From Candidatus Pelagibacter communis (GTDB lineage Bacteria > Pseudomonadota > Alphaproteobacteria > Pelagibacterales > Pelagibacteraceae), in contig NZ_LANA01000002.1 of assembly GCF_012932795.1 (NCBI RefSeq), positions 202,836-266,835 on the forward strand: 64,000 bases of DNA, written 5' to 3'. Below the pieces are notes generated by a model. That model did not search any database. It was not told the DNA's origin and saw only the letters and a list, made by a program, of their open reading frames with translations. The translations under genes were made by a program, and so were the position numbers. This document shows positions 35,886 to 45,701 of the stretch, piece after piece. Each line of letters begins with the position of its first letter. The first letter of the stretch is position 1.

Positions 35886-36114
35886 AAAAATATTAACAGG
35901 AATAGTTACAAGCGACAAACCAAACAAAACAATTACAGTTGCGGTAGAGAGAAAATACTCTCACCCTGTACTTAAAAAAGTAGTAAAAGTTAAAAAGAAA
36001 TATAATGCTCATGATGAAGATAATAAATTTAAAACTGGAGATAAGGTTTCAATAATAGAATGTAAACCATTCTCAAAAAATAAAAAATTTCAAGTTATGG
36101 ATGGTTCTAAATGA
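35878..36114 (+). CDS. rpsQ: 30S ribosomal protein S17, 78 aa
   Basis: Primary 16S rRNA binder with an OB fold. Conserved: [25 protein letters not shown] and [20 protein letters not shown]. Normal length. Start inside the end of rpmC; stop overlaps rplN as ATGA. Confidence 0.96.
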   Translation: MPKKILTGIVTSDKPNKTITVAVERKYSHPVLKKVVKVKKKYNAHDEDNKFKTGDKVSIIECKPFSKNKKFQVMDGSK

Positions 36115-36479
36115 TACAAGTACAAACAGAAATGTTAGTAGCTGATAATACTGGAGCTAAAAGAATTGAATGTATTAAAGTTTTAGGTGGATCTAAACGT
36201 AGATATGCAAGCATTGGTGACACAATTGTTGTTGCTGTAAAAGAAGCTATACCTAAAGGTAAGGTTAAAAAGGGATCAGTTCATAAAGCTGTAGTTGTAA
36301 GAGTTAAAAAAGGAATTCATAGAGATGACGGATCAAAGGTAAAATTTGATAATAATGCTGCAGTTTTAGTTGATGACAAAGGTGAACCAGTTGGAACTAG
36401 AATTTTTGGTCCAGTAACACGGGAATTAAGAAATAGGGGCCAAATGAAAATAATTTCATTAGCTCCTGAGGTTTTATAA
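36111..36479 (+). CDS. rplN: 50S ribosomal protein L14, 122 aa
   Basis: Interface protein of the 50S subunit. Starts [18 protein letters not shown]; contains [18 protein letters not shown] and [13 protein letters not shown]. Exact family length. Four-base overlap with rpsQ and one base before rplX. Confidence 0.98.
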   Translation: MIQVQTEMLVADNTGAKRIECIKVLGGSKRRYASIGDTIVVAVKEAIPKGKVKKGSVHKAVVVRVKKGIHRDDGSKVKFDNNAAVLVDDKGEPVGTRIFGPVTRELRNRGQMKIISLAPEVL

Positions 36480-36480
36480 A

Positions 36481-36729
36481 ATGATTAAAAAAGGTTTAAA
36501 AGTAAAAGTATTAACTGGTAAAGATAAGAAAAAAGAAGGTGAAGTTATTGAAATCGACAGACTTAACAATAGAGTAAAAGTACAAGGGATCAATATTGTA
36601 AAAAAACATGTAAAAACAACAAAAGAAAAAAAAGGTGGAATAGTTTCTAAAGAAAGTTTTATTCATATTTCAAATCTTATGCTTGTTGATGTTAAGGAAA
36701 AATCAAAAAAAACTGAGGCTAAAAAATAA
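36481..36729 (+). CDS. rplX: 50S ribosomal protein L24, 82 aa
   Basis: Assembly initiator of the 50S subunit with an N-terminal KOW motif ([20 protein letters not shown]) and [16 protein letters not shown]. At 82 residues it is ~20 shorter than the enteric protein: the C-terminal part is replaced by a short lysine tail, as I would expect for a streamlined genome. Overlaps rplE by one base. Confidence 0.94.
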   Translation: MIKKGLKVKVLTGKDKKKEGEVIEIDRLNNRVKVQGINIVKKHVKTTKEKKGGIVSKESFIHISNLMLVDVKEKSKKTEAKK

Positions 36730-37283
36730 TGATACCAAGATTAAAAGAACTTTATTATAAAGAAATACAACCTGCTCTTAAAGAGAAATTGGGCTTTAAA
36801 AATACTTATGAAGGACCTAAAGTTGTTAAAGTTGTTATTAATATGGGTTTAGGCCTTGATGGTGCTGATACTAAGATAATGAAATCTACTGAGGAAGATT
36901 TAGGAAAAATTACAGGACAAAAACCAGTTATAACGAAATTTAAAAAATCAGTAGCCAATTTTAAAACAAGAAAAGGGAGCAATGCTGGTCTAAAAGTTAC
37001 TTTAAGAGGTAATAAAATGTATGAATTTATTGACAGATTAGTTAATATTGCCTTACCTAGAATTAAAGATTTTAGAGGACTTTCACCTAAAGGTTTTGAT
37101 AAATTTGGAAATTATACTTTTGGGATAAAAGAACATATCATATTCCCAGAAGTTAATTTTGATAGAATAGATAAAATCAGGGGACTTGATATAGTAGTTG
37201 TAATTTCTGCTATTAATAAAGAGCACAGTTTTGCTCTTTTAGAAAAATTAAATTTTCCATTTATTAAAAAAGGAGATAACTAG
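36729..37283 (+). CDS. rplE: 50S ribosomal protein L5, 184 aa
   Basis: 5S rRNA-binding protein of the central protuberance. Contains VVKVVINMGLG, KITGQKPVITKFKKSVANFK and DFRGLSPKGFDKFGNYTFGIKEH. Normal length. rpsN follows after 2 bases. Confidence 0.97.
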   Translation: MIPRLKELYYKEIQPALKEKLGFKNTYEGPKVVKVVINMGLGLDGADTKIMKSTEEDLGKITGQKPVITKFKKSVANFKTRKGSNAGLKVTLRGNKMYEFIDRLVNIALPRIKDFRGLSPKGFDKFGNYTFGIKEHIIFPEVNFDRIDKIRGLDIVVVISAINKEHSFALLEKLNFPFIKKGDN

Positions 37284-37285
37284 TA

Positions 37286-37591
37286 ATGGCTAAAGTAAGC
37301 GCAGTTAATAAAAACGACAAACGAATTAAACTTTCAGATAGACTTTTTAAAAAAAGACAAGCTTTAAAAAAAATTGTCATGGATAAGAAAATCTCTCTAG
37401 AGGAAAGGTTTAAAGCTCAACAAAAATTATCTAACCTACCAAGAAATTCTGCAAAAAATAGAGTAATGAATAGATGTAAAATCACTGGTAGACCACATGG
37501 AGTATACAGAAAGTTAAAAATATCAAGAATAGCTTTAAGAGACTTAGGATTGCATGGATTAATTCCAGGTATGACGAAGTCGAGCTGGTAG
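37286..37591 (+). CDS. rpsN: 30S ribosomal protein S14 (zinc-free form), 101 aa
   Basis: Head protein of the small subunit. It is the long form that lacks the paired CxxC zinc motifs; only one Cys lies in NRCKITGRPHGVYRKL. Ends LGLHGLIPGMTKSSW as usual. Followed after 10 bases by rpsH with a GAAAGGA ribosome-binding site. Confidence 0.96.
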   Translation: MAKVSAVNKNDKRIKLSDRLFKKRQALKKIVMDKKISLEERFKAQQKLSNLPRNSAKNRVMNRCKITGRPHGVYRKLKISRIALRDLGLHGLIPGMTKSSW

Positions 37592-37601
37592 AAAGGAATA
37601 T

Positions 37602-37997
37602 ATGAGTTTAAGTGACCCTATAGGGGATATGATAGCTAGAATAAAAAATGCTTTAGTGAGAAATCACAAGAAGGTTGCACTGCCATCTTCTAATTTTAAA
37701 GTAAAAATTGCTGATATTTTGAAAAATGAAGGTTTTATTAAAGAATATAAAATTGATACAGAGGATAAAAAGCCAGTATTGTCAATAGATCTTAAATATT
37801 ATTCTGGGAATCCAGTCATTAGTACTTTTGAAAGAGTCTCAAAACCTGGAAGAAGAATTTTTTCAAGTGCAGGTAGTTTACCAAAAATTAATGGTGGGCT
37901 TGGTGTTGCAATCGTATCTACCCCAAAAGGTGTTATGACTGATGTTGATGCTAGAAAACAAAAGGTTGGTGGCGAAATAATCTGTAAGGTATTTTAA
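37602..37997 (+). CDS. rpsH: 30S ribosomal protein S8, 131 aa
   Basis: Binds helix 21 of 16S rRNA; in enteric bacteria also represses the spc operon. Starts MSLSDPIGDMIARIKNA; ends with the RNA-binding VAIVSTPKGVMTDVDARKQKVGGEIIC. Overlaps rplF by one base. Confidence 0.97.
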   Translation: MSLSDPIGDMIARIKNALVRNHKKVALPSSNFKVKIADILKNEGFIKEYKIDTEDKKPVLSIDLKYYSGNPVISTFERVSKPGRRIFSSAGSLPKINGGLGVAIVSTPKGVMTDVDARKQKVGGEIICKVF

Positions 37998-38536
37998 TGT
38001 CTAAAATTGGTAAAATAAGCATCTCAATTCCTGAAAAAGTTAAGGCTGTTTTATCAGGCAGTGTTCTTAATATAGAGGGACCATTAGGAAAAAAAGCTCT
38101 TAATGTTGATTTAGAGATGTTTAGTGTCAATATTACAGAAGGAAAAGAAATATCAATTAAACCTAAAAAAGTTGATCAAAATTCAAAAAGACTTTGGGGA
38201 ATGAACAGAAGTTTAATCAACAATGCTGTTATCGGCTCTAGCACTGGATATGAAAAAATACTTGAGTTAGTTGGTGTTGGTTATAGAGCCGCTTTAAAAG
38301 AGAAGCAATTAAACTTACAACTGGGTTATAGTCATGACATAAATTTTGACATACCTGAAGGAATTAAAATTATAGTTGAAAAACAAACTACTATTAAAGT
38401 TAGTGGTTCGGATAAACAACAAGTTGGCATGGTTTGTTCAAAGATTAAATCTTTTAGAAAACCCGAACCCTATAAAGGCAAAGGTATTAGAGAAAAAGGT
38501 CAGCACATATTAAGAAAAGAAGGAAAGAAAAAATAA
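37997..38536 (+). CDS. rplF: 50S ribosomal protein L6, 179 aa
   Basis: Located near the factor-binding site. Starts [15 protein letters not shown], with the linker [21 protein letters not shown] and C-terminal [17 protein letters not shown]. Normal length; one-base overlap with rplR. Confidence 0.97.
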   Translation: MSKIGKISISIPEKVKAVLSGSVLNIEGPLGKKALNVDLEMFSVNITEGKEISIKPKKVDQNSKRLWGMNRSLINNAVIGSSTGYEKILELVGVGYRAALKEKQLNLQLGYSHDINFDIPEGIKIIVEKQTTIKVSGSDKQQVGMVCSKIKSFRKPEPYKGKGIREKGQHILRKEGKKK

Positions 38537-38892
38537 TGAAATTAAAAGCTATTGATAGAAAAAAATTTAGAGTAAGAAATAAAGCAAAAAAAGTCTCTTC
38601 TCCTGATAGATTTAGGTTGAGTATTTCTAGATCGTCAAAAAATATATCTGCTCAAATTATTGATGATGTTAAGAATGTAACTTTACTTTCTTCCTCCTCT
38701 ATTGATAAAGAAATCAGAGATATGAATAAAGTTAATAAGACTGATGTTTCCAAAATTGTAGCTGAAAATCTAGCTAAAAAAGCTTTAGTGAAAAAAATAA
38801 CAAAAATTTATTTTGATAGAAGTGTTTATAAATATCATGGTAGAGTAAAAGCGTTTGCAGAAACATTACGTAAAAATGGAATGGAATTTTAA
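38536..38892 (+). CDS. rplR: 50S ribosomal protein L18, 118 aa
   Basis: 5S rRNA-binding protein. [20 protein letters not shown] is the RNA-binding core and the end carries [23 protein letters not shown]. Slightly divergent in the middle, but length and order leave no doubt. rpsE follows after 2 bases. Confidence 0.96.
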   Translation: MKLKAIDRKKFRVRNKAKKVSSPDRFRLSISRSSKNISAQIIDDVKNVTLLSSSSIDKEIRDMNKVNKTDVSKIVAENLAKKALVKKITKIYFDRSVYKYHGRVKAFAETLRKNGMEF

Positions 38893-38894
38893 TT

Positions 38895-39407
38895 ATGGAT
38901 TTTAAAAATAAAAATGACGACGGAATTTTAGAGAAATTAGTACACATTAACAGAATAACCAAAGTTGTTAAAGGTGGTCGTAGATTTGGTTTTTCAGCAC
39001 TTGTTGTTGTAGGTAATCAGGCAGGAAAAATTGGGATAGCTCACGCTAAAGCAAAACAAGTTCCTGATGCTATAAAAAAAGCAAATGAAACGGCAAGAAG
39101 AGATTTAATTCATATTCCTCTTAGAGAAGGAAGGACTATTCATCATGATGTTTATGGAAAAGATGGTGCAGGAAAAATTGTTTTAAGATCTGCCCCCAAG
39201 GGAACGGGTATAATTGCAGGAGGACCTGTAAGAGCTGTTTGTGAAGTTTTAGGTATAAAAGATATTGTTGCTAAATCAATGGGAACATCGAATCCACATA
39301 ATATGATAAGAGCTACAATGAAAGCTCTTTCTAAACAAAATTCACCAAAACATATAGCAACTATTAGAAATAAAAAAATTTCTGATGTAATTGAAAAAAG
39401 AGGTTAA
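38895..39407 (+). CDS. rpsE: 30S ribosomal protein S5, 170 aa
   Basis: Fidelity protein at the mRNA entry. [26 protein letters not shown] and the later [18 protein letters not shown] are typical, including the loop where ram mutations map elsewhere. Its stop overlaps the rplO start, leaving no space for rpmD. Confidence 0.97.
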   Translation: MDFKNKNDDGILEKLVHINRITKVVKGGRRFGFSALVVVGNQAGKIGIAHAKAKQVPDAIKKANETARRDLIHIPLREGRTIHHDVYGKDGAGKIVLRSAPKGTGIIAGGPVRAVCEVLGIKDIVAKSMGTSNPHNMIRATMKALSKQNSPKHIATIRNKKISDVIEKRG

Positions 39408-39865
39408 TGAGCACATTAAATACAACAGGTAAAGTAACCAAAAGCAAACTTAGAGTTGGAAGAGGTATTGGATCTGGAAAAGGTAAAACATCTGGTAGAG
39501 GCGTTAAAGGTCAAAAATCTAGATCTGGAGTTGCAATTAAAGCTTTTGAAGGTGGTCAAATGCCTCTGTATAGAAGATTACCTAAAAGAGGTTTCAATGC
39601 TATCAAAAGGTACCAATCTAGCATAGCCATAATGAACTTAGAGAAAATTCAATCTTATATTAATGAAAAAACTATTAACGCTAGTGATACAATAAACATT
39701 ACATTACTCAAAAAATTAAATTTAATTAATAAAAATTCAGAAAAATTAAAAATACTTGGTACCGGTGACATTAAAGATAAGATAAAAATTGAAGCTGACC
39801 TAATATCTAAATCTGCAGTTATTAAATTAGAAAAAGCTGGTGGCACAATTCAATTAAAAAAATAA
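39407..39865 (+). CDS. rplO: 50S ribosomal protein L15, 152 aa
   Basis: Late-assembly 50S protein. The glycine-rich start (GRGIGSGKGKTSGRGVKGQKSRSG) and GGQMPLYRRLPKRGF are canonical. It overlaps rpsE directly; in most bacteria rpmD (L30) lies between the two. secY follows after 10 bases. Confidence 0.97.
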   Translation: MSTLNTTGKVTKSKLRVGRGIGSGKGKTSGRGVKGQKSRSGVAIKAFEGGQMPLYRRLPKRGFNAIKRYQSSIAIMNLEKIQSYINEKTINASDTINITLLKKLNLINKNSEKLKILGTGDIKDKIKIEADLISKSAVIKLEKAGGTIQLKK

Positions 39866-39875
39866 TTAAGATATT

Positions 39876-41156
39876 ATGAGCTCTTCTTCTCAATCTAATG
39901 ATCTTAAAAACAGAATAATTTTTACAATATTTATCTTGGCAGTTTATAGGTTTGGTACATTTGTTCCAATTCCAGGGATAGACCCTGAACAATTACAAAC
40001 AATGATGAGTGGTAATCAAAAAGGATTACTTGGAATGTTTAATGTTTTTTCTGGTGGTGCTGTGAGTAGAATGGCAATTTTTGCATTGGGTATAATGCCT
40101 TATATTTCTTCATCTATTATTGTTCAATTACTAACTGGTGTATCTGATTATTTTAAAAATTTAAAAGCTCAGGGAGAAATTGGTAGAGCTAAGATTACAC
40201 AAATAACAAGATATGGAACTGTTTTACTAGCAACCATTCAGGGCTATGGTTTGTCAGTTGGCTTACAGTCATCTGCAAATTTAGTTATTAATCCAGGATT
40301 GTTTTTTACGATAACAGCAGTTTCTACTATAGTTGCTGGAACAATGTTTTTAATGTGGCTTGGTGAACAAATAACACAAAGAGGTATTGGTAATGGTATT
40401 TCATTAATAATTTTTGCTGGAATAGTTGCTGAAATTCCAAGAGCTTTAGTAACTACTTTTGAATTAGGCAGAACTGGAGCCGTATCAACAATGATGATTA
40501 TCGGAATTTTCGTATTATTAGTTGGAACAATTATGTTCATTGTTTTTATGGAAAGAGCATTAAGAAAAATTTTAATAAATTACCCCAAAAGACAAATGGG
40601 TAATAAAATGTATGGGGGAGAATCTTCTCATTTACCTTTAAAAATTAACCAAGCTGGAGTTATACCAGCAATTTTTGCATCTGCTTTGTTATTACTGCCT
40701 GTAACCTTTTCAAATTTTAGTTTTTCTGACAATGATGCTTTTTTAAACATAAGCTCATTTTTTACACAAGGACAACCTCTTTATATGTTATTGTATGCTT
40801 CTGGAATAATATTTTTTACTTTCTTCTACACTTCAATAACTTTTAACCCCACAGAAACTGCTGATAATTTAAGAAAATATGGTGGGTTTGTACCAGGAAT
40901 TAGACCTGGTGAAAATACAGCTTTGTACATAGATAAAATTGTTACTAAACTTACTACGATTGGTGCTTGTTATCTAACACTAGTTTGTTTAATGCCAGAG
41001 TTTTTAATTGCAAATTATCCAATACCATTTTATCTGGGTGGTACTTCAATTTTGATTGTTGTTGTTGTTGCAATTGATACCGTAACTCAAATACAAACAA
41101 GATTAATGAGCTCACAATATGAGCAATTAATCAAAAAAACTAAATTCGGAAAATAA
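39876..41156 (+). CDS. secY: Preprotein translocase subunit SecY, 426 aa
   Basis: Central channel of the Sec translocon with ten membrane helices. Conserved segments: FGTFVPIPGID near the start, LGIMPYISSSIIVQLL, QRGIGNGISLIIFAGI and the C5 loop FKPTETADNLRKYGGFVPGIRPG (here FNPTETADNL). Slightly short N-terminus. Linked to adk by only 3 bases. Confidence 0.97.
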   Translation: MSSSSQSNDLKNRIIFTIFILAVYRFGTFVPIPGIDPEQLQTMMSGNQKGLLGMFNVFSGGAVSRMAIFALGIMPYISSSIIVQLLTGVSDYFKNLKAQGEIGRAKITQITRYGTVLLATIQGYGLSVGLQSSANLVINPGLFFTITAVSTIVAGTMFLMWLGEQITQRGIGNGISLIIFAGIVAEIPRALVTTFELGRTGAVSTMMIIGIFVLLVGTIMFIVFMERALRKILINYPKRQMGNKMYGGESSHLPLKINQAGVIPAIFASALLLLPVTFSNFSFSDNDAFLNISSFFTQGQPLYMLLYASGIIFFTFFYTSITFNPTETADNLRKYGGFVPGIRPGENTALYIDKIVTKLTTIGACYLTLVCLMPEFLIANYPIPFYLGGTSILIVVVVAIDTVTQIQTRLMSSQYEQLIKKTKFGK

Positions 41157-41159
41157 AAA

Positions 41160-41723
41160 GTGAATATTATTTTATTCGGCCCTCCTGGAGCAGGTAAGGG
41201 AACACAATCTAAGTATTTAGTAAAAAAGTTGAATTGTTTTCAAATATCAACAGGTGATATGTTAAGAGATGAAATAGAAAAAGATTCAGAAATTGGAAAA
41301 AAGATAACAGATAATATGAATGAGGGAAAATTTGTTAATGATGACATAGTAAACAATCTTATAAAAAATATTCTATTTGATCCTTTAAAAAAAGATAAAT
41401 TAATATTTGATGGATATCCTAGATCATTAAGTCAGGCTAAAAATTTAGATTTATTATTAGAAAGCTCAAAACAAAAAATAGATTTTATTTTCTTCCTTAA
41501 TGTAAATAAAGATACAATTATAAAAAGAATTGAGAAAAGAAAAATCTTAGAAAGAAGATCAGATGATAATACAAATACCATTCTTAAAAGATATGATACC
41601 TACATGCAAACTACTAGCCCAGTCTTAGATTTCTATTCTAAAAATCCAAATTTTTATGAAATTGACGGAACCCTTGAAATTGATAAAATAACAAGCAAAA
41701 TCAACGATATTCTTAAGGTTTAA
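41160..41723 (+). CDS. adk: Adenylate kinase, 187 aa
   Basis: Interconverts ATP + AMP and two ADP. P-loop GPPGAGKGTQ (7-16), AMP-binding STGDMLR and DGYPRSLSQA. The LID is short (ERRSDDN), so this is the short-type enzyme without a zinc LID. The start is GTG. Position between secY and rpsM is the usual one. Confidence 0.96.
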   Translation: MNIILFGPPGAGKGTQSKYLVKKLNCFQISTGDMLRDEIEKDSEIGKKITDNMNEGKFVNDDIVNNLIKNILFDPLKKDKLIFDGYPRSLSQAKNLDLLLESSKQKIDFIFFLNVNKDTIIKRIEKRKILERRSDDNTNTILKRYDTYMQTTSPVLDFYSKNPNFYEIDGTLEIDKITSKINDILKV

Positions 41724-41727
41724 GACA

Positions 41728-41755
41728 TTGACTTTAGAACATCTTCTTATATAAA
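41728..41755 (+). promoter_or_regulatory. Candidate promoter of the alpha operon (rpsM-rpsK-rpoA-rplQ)
   Basis: TTGACT (41728-41733) and TATAAA (41750-41755) with a 16-bp spacer lie in the 55-bp adk-rpsM gap, the only sizeable gap in this part of the ribosomal cluster. Transcription would start ~17 bases before the rpsM ATG, leaving a short leader. Confidence 0.5.
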
Positions 41756-41778
41756 AGGCTAAATTTATTCTCAAAAAT

Positions 41779-42162
41779 ATGGCTCGTATTGCAGGTGTAA
41801 ACATACCCCAAAATAAACTTGTTCACATAGGACTAACCTACATCTATGGTATCGGTGACAAGTTTTCAAATCAAATTTGTAAATCATTAGAAATTCCTAC
41901 AAAAAAAAGAATAAACGAACTAACAGACGATGATATTTTAAAAATAAGAGAATATATTGATGCAAATTTTAAAGTAGAAGGTGATCTAAGAAGAGATTAT
42001 TCTTTAACTATAAAAAGGTTGATCGATTTAGCATGTTACAGAGGATCAAGACATAGAAAAAAACTTCCAGTAAGAGGACAAAGAACAAGGTGTAACGCAA
42101 GAACAAGAAAAGGTAAAGCGATTGCAATAGCAGGTAAAAAACTAACACCACTCAAAAAATAA
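41779..42162 (+). CDS. rpsM: 30S ribosomal protein S13, 127 aa
   Basis: Head protein forming bridges with the 50S subunit. [26 protein letters not shown] start; [41 protein letters not shown] is near-canonical. The missing rpmJ between secY and rpsM is normal for alphaproteobacteria. rpsK follows after 7 bases. Confidence 0.97.
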   Translation: MARIAGVNIPQNKLVHIGLTYIYGIGDKFSNQICKSLEIPTKKRINELTDDDILKIREYIDANFKVEGDLRRDYSLTIKRLIDLACYRGSRHRKKLPVRGQRTRCNARTRKGKAIAIAGKKLTPLKK

Positions 42163-42169
42163 TTGATTT

Positions 42170-42634
42170 ATGGCAAAATTAGATAAAGTAGAAAACAACG
42201 ATTCTGTTTTAGAAAAAAAAGTTGAAAAAAAATTGGATAAAAAATCTAAGAAAAGTTCATATTCTAAAAAGAAAAAAATAAAAAAAAACATACTTAATGG
42301 TATTGCATACGTGCAGTCAACTTTTAACAATACGATAATCTCTATAGCAGATACTAATGGAAATGTTATTTCATGGGCCTCATCTGGTCAAAAAGGTTTT
42401 AAAGGATCTAGAAAATCCACTCCTTATGCAGCACAAATAGCAGCTGACTCTGCTGCATCAAAAGCTCAAGAGTGTGGTATGAAAACTTTATCTGTTGAAG
42501 TTAAAGGTCCAGGCTCAGGAAGAGAAACAGCATTAAGAGCTCTACAAGCAAGAGGATTCAAAATTCTTTCGATAAAAGATACAACACCAATGCCACATAA
42601 TGGCGTGCGTCCACCAAAGAAAAGGAGAGTTTAA
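42170..42634 (+). CDS. rpsK: 30S ribosomal protein S11 with lysine-rich N-terminal extension, 154 aa
   Basis: Platform protein at the mRNA exit. The conserved body starts around [14 protein letters not shown] and includes [22 protein letters not shown] and the C-terminal [18 protein letters not shown]. About 40 residues precede it, mostly Lys, Ser and acidic residues ([17 protein letters not shown]); the family extension is normally 10-20 residues and less charged. Adjacent to rpoA. Confidence 0.96.
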   Translation: MAKLDKVENNDSVLEKKVEKKLDKKSKKSSYSKKKKIKKNILNGIAYVQSTFNNTIISIADTNGNVISWASSGQKGFKGSRKSTPYAAQIAADSAASKAQECGMKTLSVEVKGPGSGRETALRALQARGFKILSIKDTTPMPHNGVRPPKKRRV

Positions 42635-43663
42635 ATGGAAAGTTTAAATGTAAATGTTAAAAACTGGAAATCATTAATTAAACCAGCTCAATTAGATGTT
42701 AAAATTAGTGATGATAAATCCCAAGCAACAATTGTAGCAGAACCTTTAGAAAAAGGTTATGGATTGACTTTAGGTAATTCTTTAAGAAGAATTTTACTCT
42801 CTTCAATCAGAGGAGCAGCAGTAACATCATTACAAATTGATGGTGTGTTACATGAATTTACATCTATTAAAGGTGTGCGTGAAGATGTTACAGATATTGT
42901 GTTAAATGTTAAATCTTTAGCATTAAAAAGTTCATCAGAAACCTCAAAAAAATTGATCTTAGATGCAAAAGGTCCAGGTGAAATTAAAGCTTCTGATATT
43001 ACTTCTGTGGCTGATATTGAAATTTTGAACCCAGATTTAGTAATTTGTAACTTAGATGAAAAAACAAATTTTCACATGGAAATGAACGTTGGTAATGGGA
43101 AAGGGTACGTGCCCGCAGTAATGAATAAACCCGAAGAGCCACCATTAGGTCTTATAGCTATAGACTCACTTTATAGTCCTGTTAAAAAAGTTTCATACTC
43201 TGTTAGTACTGCGAGAGAAGGAAAAGCTCTTGATTATGATAAGTTGACTATGCAAGTAGAAACAAATGGCTCAATATCAGCTGAAGATGCAGTTGCTTAC
43301 TCTGCTAGAATATTTCAAGATCAGCTAAATATGTTTGTTAATTTTGATGAGCCGGTGGAAACTACAGTTAAGGAAGTATCAACGGAACCTGAGTTTAACA
43401 AAAATCTTTTAAGAAAAGTAGATGAATTAGAACTATCAGTTCGTTCAATGAATTGCCTAAAAAATGATAATATTATTTATATAGGTGACTTAGTACAAAA
43501 ATCTGAAGGAGAAATGCTTAGAACACCAAACTTCGGAAGAAAATCACTAAATGAAATAAAAGAAGTTTTGACTGGTATGTCCTTATATTTGGGTATGGAA
43601 ATACCTAATTGGCCTCCTGATAATATTGCTGAAATGTCTAAAAAGTTAGAGGAACAGATCTAA
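42635..43663 (+). CDS. rpoA: RNA polymerase alpha subunit, 342 aa
   Basis: Dimerises to nucleate RNA polymerase assembly; the C-terminal domain binds UP elements and activators. N-terminal domain: [23 protein letters not shown]-terminal domain: [22 protein letters not shown] with the HhH segment [17 protein letters not shown]. Full length. Overlaps rplQ by one base. Confidence 0.98.
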   Translation: MESLNVNVKNWKSLIKPAQLDVKISDDKSQATIVAEPLEKGYGLTLGNSLRRILLSSIRGAAVTSLQIDGVLHEFTSIKGVREDVTDIVLNVKSLALKSSSETSKKLILDAKGPGEIKASDITSVADIEILNPDLVICNLDEKTNFHMEMNVGNGKGYVPAVMNKPEEPPLGLIAIDSLYSPVKKVSYSVSTAREGKALDYDKLTMQVETNGSISAEDAVAYSARIFQDQLNMFVNFDEPVETTVKEVSTEPEFNKNLLRKVDELELSVRSMNCLKNDNIIYIGDLVQKSEGEMLRTPNFGRKSLNEIKEVLTGMSLYLGMEIPNWPPDNIAEMSKKLEEQI

Positions 43664-44100
43664 TGAGACATGGGATGGCTAATAAGAAGTTAAACAGAAC
43701 TTCAGAACATAGAAAAGCTTTATTAAAGAATATGCTAAATTCATTAATAAAATATGAACAGATTACTACAACACTTCCGAAAGCTAAGTTTTTGAAGCCT
43801 CAAGCTGACAAAATTATAACTTTAGGAAAAAAGGAAACACTTCAGACAACAAAAATGTTAATGTCAAAATTGCAGGATATAATATCTACTAATAAAGTTA
43901 AAAAAACCTTATCCAAAAGGTATCTAACAAGAAAAGGTGGTTACACTAGAATTGTAAAAGCAGGATTTAGATATGGTGATAATGCACCAATGGCAATTAT
44001 AGAATTTGTAGATAGAGATGTTGAGGCAAAGAGGGTTGATAAAAAGAAAAAAGAAGCAGGTAAAAATAAAACTGAAGAAAAAAAATTAGCTACTGCTTAA
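43663..44100 (+). CDS. rplQ: 50S ribosomal protein L17, 145 aa
   Basis: Near the tunnel exit. [24 protein letters not shown] is the classic start (MRH variant); GGYTRIVKAGFRYGDNAPMAIIEFVD follows. A lysine/glutamate-rich tail ends the protein. Last gene of the ribosomal run; the next gene starts 24 bases on. Confidence 0.96.
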   Translation: MRHGMANKKLNRTSEHRKALLKNMLNSLIKYEQITTTLPKAKFLKPQADKIITLGKKETLQTTKMLMSKLQDIISTNKVKKTLSKRYLTRKGGYTRIVKAGFRYGDNAPMAIIEFVDRDVEAKRVDKKKKEAGKNKTEEKKLATA

Positions 44101-44124
44101 TTTTCCATATAAAATAATATCATC

Positions 44125-45039
44125 ATGAAAAAGTCATTTAACGTTGATTCAACGTTTAACGATATGCGTATCGATCGATGGATACGTAATAATCTAGGTA
44201 ATTATCCTCAAGGTCTAATAGAAAAAAGTTTAAAAAGTGGAAAAGTTAAAATTAATAGTAAAAAAATAAAAAGCTCACATAAGGTAAAAACAGGGGATGT
44301 TATAAACCTATTTAATTTTGATTTTAAAGAAACAATTGTTCAAAAAACAATTAAATTTGACCCATCAGAAGAAATTATTAAAGAGAACGAAGAACTTATA
44401 ATTGATAATAATAGCGACTTCATTGTTCTTAATAAAAGTTCTGGAATTTCAGTTCAAGGAGGAACTAAATCCAAAAAAAATCTTATTGATATATTTACAC
44501 GTAGTGAAATTTTTAAAAATACGAAGCCATTTTCTGTTCACAGATTAGATAAAGATACATCAGGAGTTTTTATTATGGCTAAACATAGAGAGTCTGCACA
44601 GCTTTTAACTTCTTTATTTAGACTTAGAAAAGTTCACAAAACTTACTTAGCTATATGTCATGGAGAATTACAAAAAGATTTTGGTGAATGGAATGATAAT
44701 CTAACGAGATATGATAATGATAAGGAAATTGTTGAAAGAGCACGTACAACCTATAAAGTATTAGATAAAAATTCTATTTGTAGTCTAGTAGAAATGAAAC
44801 CTATTACAGGTAGAAAACATCAGCTTAGGAAACAATTATATGCAGCTGGTTGTCCTATATATGGTGATAAAAAATATAGATTTAGTAATACAAATAAAGC
44901 TATTAATAAAAATTTAATGCTTCATTCATATCAAATCAAGTTTATGATAAAGGATAAAAAATATACATACACAGCTTTACTGCCTGATTATTTTAAAAAA
45001 CTTTTAAAAACTAAAAGACTTAGATTTCTAAGTTCATAG
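44125..45039 (+). CDS. Pseudouridine synthase, RluA family (RluC/RluD-like), 304 aa
   Basis: Isomerises specific uridines in 23S rRNA. An N-terminal S4 RNA-binding domain ([22 protein letters not shown]) is followed by the catalytic domain with HRLDKDTSG (139-147); Asp142 is the predicted nucleophile. Later blocks: KTYLAICHG and [10 protein letters not shown]. RluC fits best because of the S4 domain and its common place near the ribosomal genes, but RluD is not excluded. Its 3' end overlaps convergent lipB by 20 bases. Confidence 0.88.
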   Translation: MKKSFNVDSTFNDMRIDRWIRNNLGNYPQGLIEKSLKSGKVKINSKKIKSSHKVKTGDVINLFNFDFKETIVQKTIKFDPSEEIIKENEELIIDNNSDFIVLNKSSGISVQGGTKSKKNLIDIFTRSEIFKNTKPFSVHRLDKDTSGVFIMAKHRESAQLLTSLFRLRKVHKTYLAICHGELQKDFGEWNDNLTRYDNDKEIVERARTTYKVLDKNSICSLVEMKPITGRKHQLRKQLYAAGCPIYGDKKYRFSNTNKAINKNLMLHSYQIKFMIKDKKYTYTALLPDYFKKLLKTKRLRFLSS

Positions 45040-45640
45040 ATAAGTTTTTAATTATTATATCGCTCAATTTATTATAATTTTGGTCATTAATTTTTTTTAG
45101 GTTAGTAACACCTTTATCTGAAATTCCACATGGAATTATATTTAGATATTTTAAAATGTCGTTATCAATATTTATTGCAAACCCATGATAGGCAACCCAT
45201 TTACTAACTCTTACACCAATTGCAGCAACTTTTTTAATTCCAGAATTTGTATTAACCCAAATACCAATATTTTTTGGATCTCCAAAACATTTGATATTAA
45301 ATTCAGCTAGACTTTCGATAATTGTTTTTTCAATTAGTGTTATTAATTTCCTAATGTCTTTTTTTCTTGGCTTTAAATCTATAACAAAATAACATATTAG
45401 TTGACCTGGCCCATGATAGGTAATTTTACCACCTCGGTTAGTTTTAAATATTTTGATACTTTTATTTAAAATTTCATTTTCTTTATAACTTGTACCAGCT
45501 GTATAAATTTCATCATGTTCTAAAACCCAAATTAAATCACTTTTTTTATTGTTGGTAATTTCCAATAATCTTTCTTCTAAATACTTTATAGCTACATCAT
45601 ATTTTACTGGTTTTATTGACTTTTTAATTTCTATTTTCAT
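45020..45640 (-). CDS. lipB: Octanoyltransferase LipB, 206 aa
   Basis: Moves octanoyl from acyl-carrier protein to lipoyl domains, the first step of lipoate synthesis. The family motif [16 protein letters not shown] is present, as are [21 protein letters not shown] (catalytic Lys region) and [12 protein letters not shown] (catalytic Cys). Normal length. It is convergent with, and overlaps, the pseudouridine synthase gene; its 5' side is divergent from mgtE. Confidence 0.93.
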   Translation of the reverse strand: MKIEIKKSIKPVKYDVAIKYLEERLLEITNNKKSDLIWVLEHDEIYTAGTSYKENEILNKSIKIFKTNRGGKITYHGPGQLICYFVIDLKPRKKDIRKLITLIEKTIIESLAEFNIKCFGDPKNIGIWVNTNSGIKKVAAIGVRVSKWVAYHGFAINIDNDILKYLNIIPCGISDKGVTNLKKINDQNYNKLSDIIIKNLSMNLEI

Positions 45641-45701
45641 TTATAAATTGTAATATTCTTATTATGCATTAAGAGTTCAAAATTGATTTATAGGTAAATT
45701 T

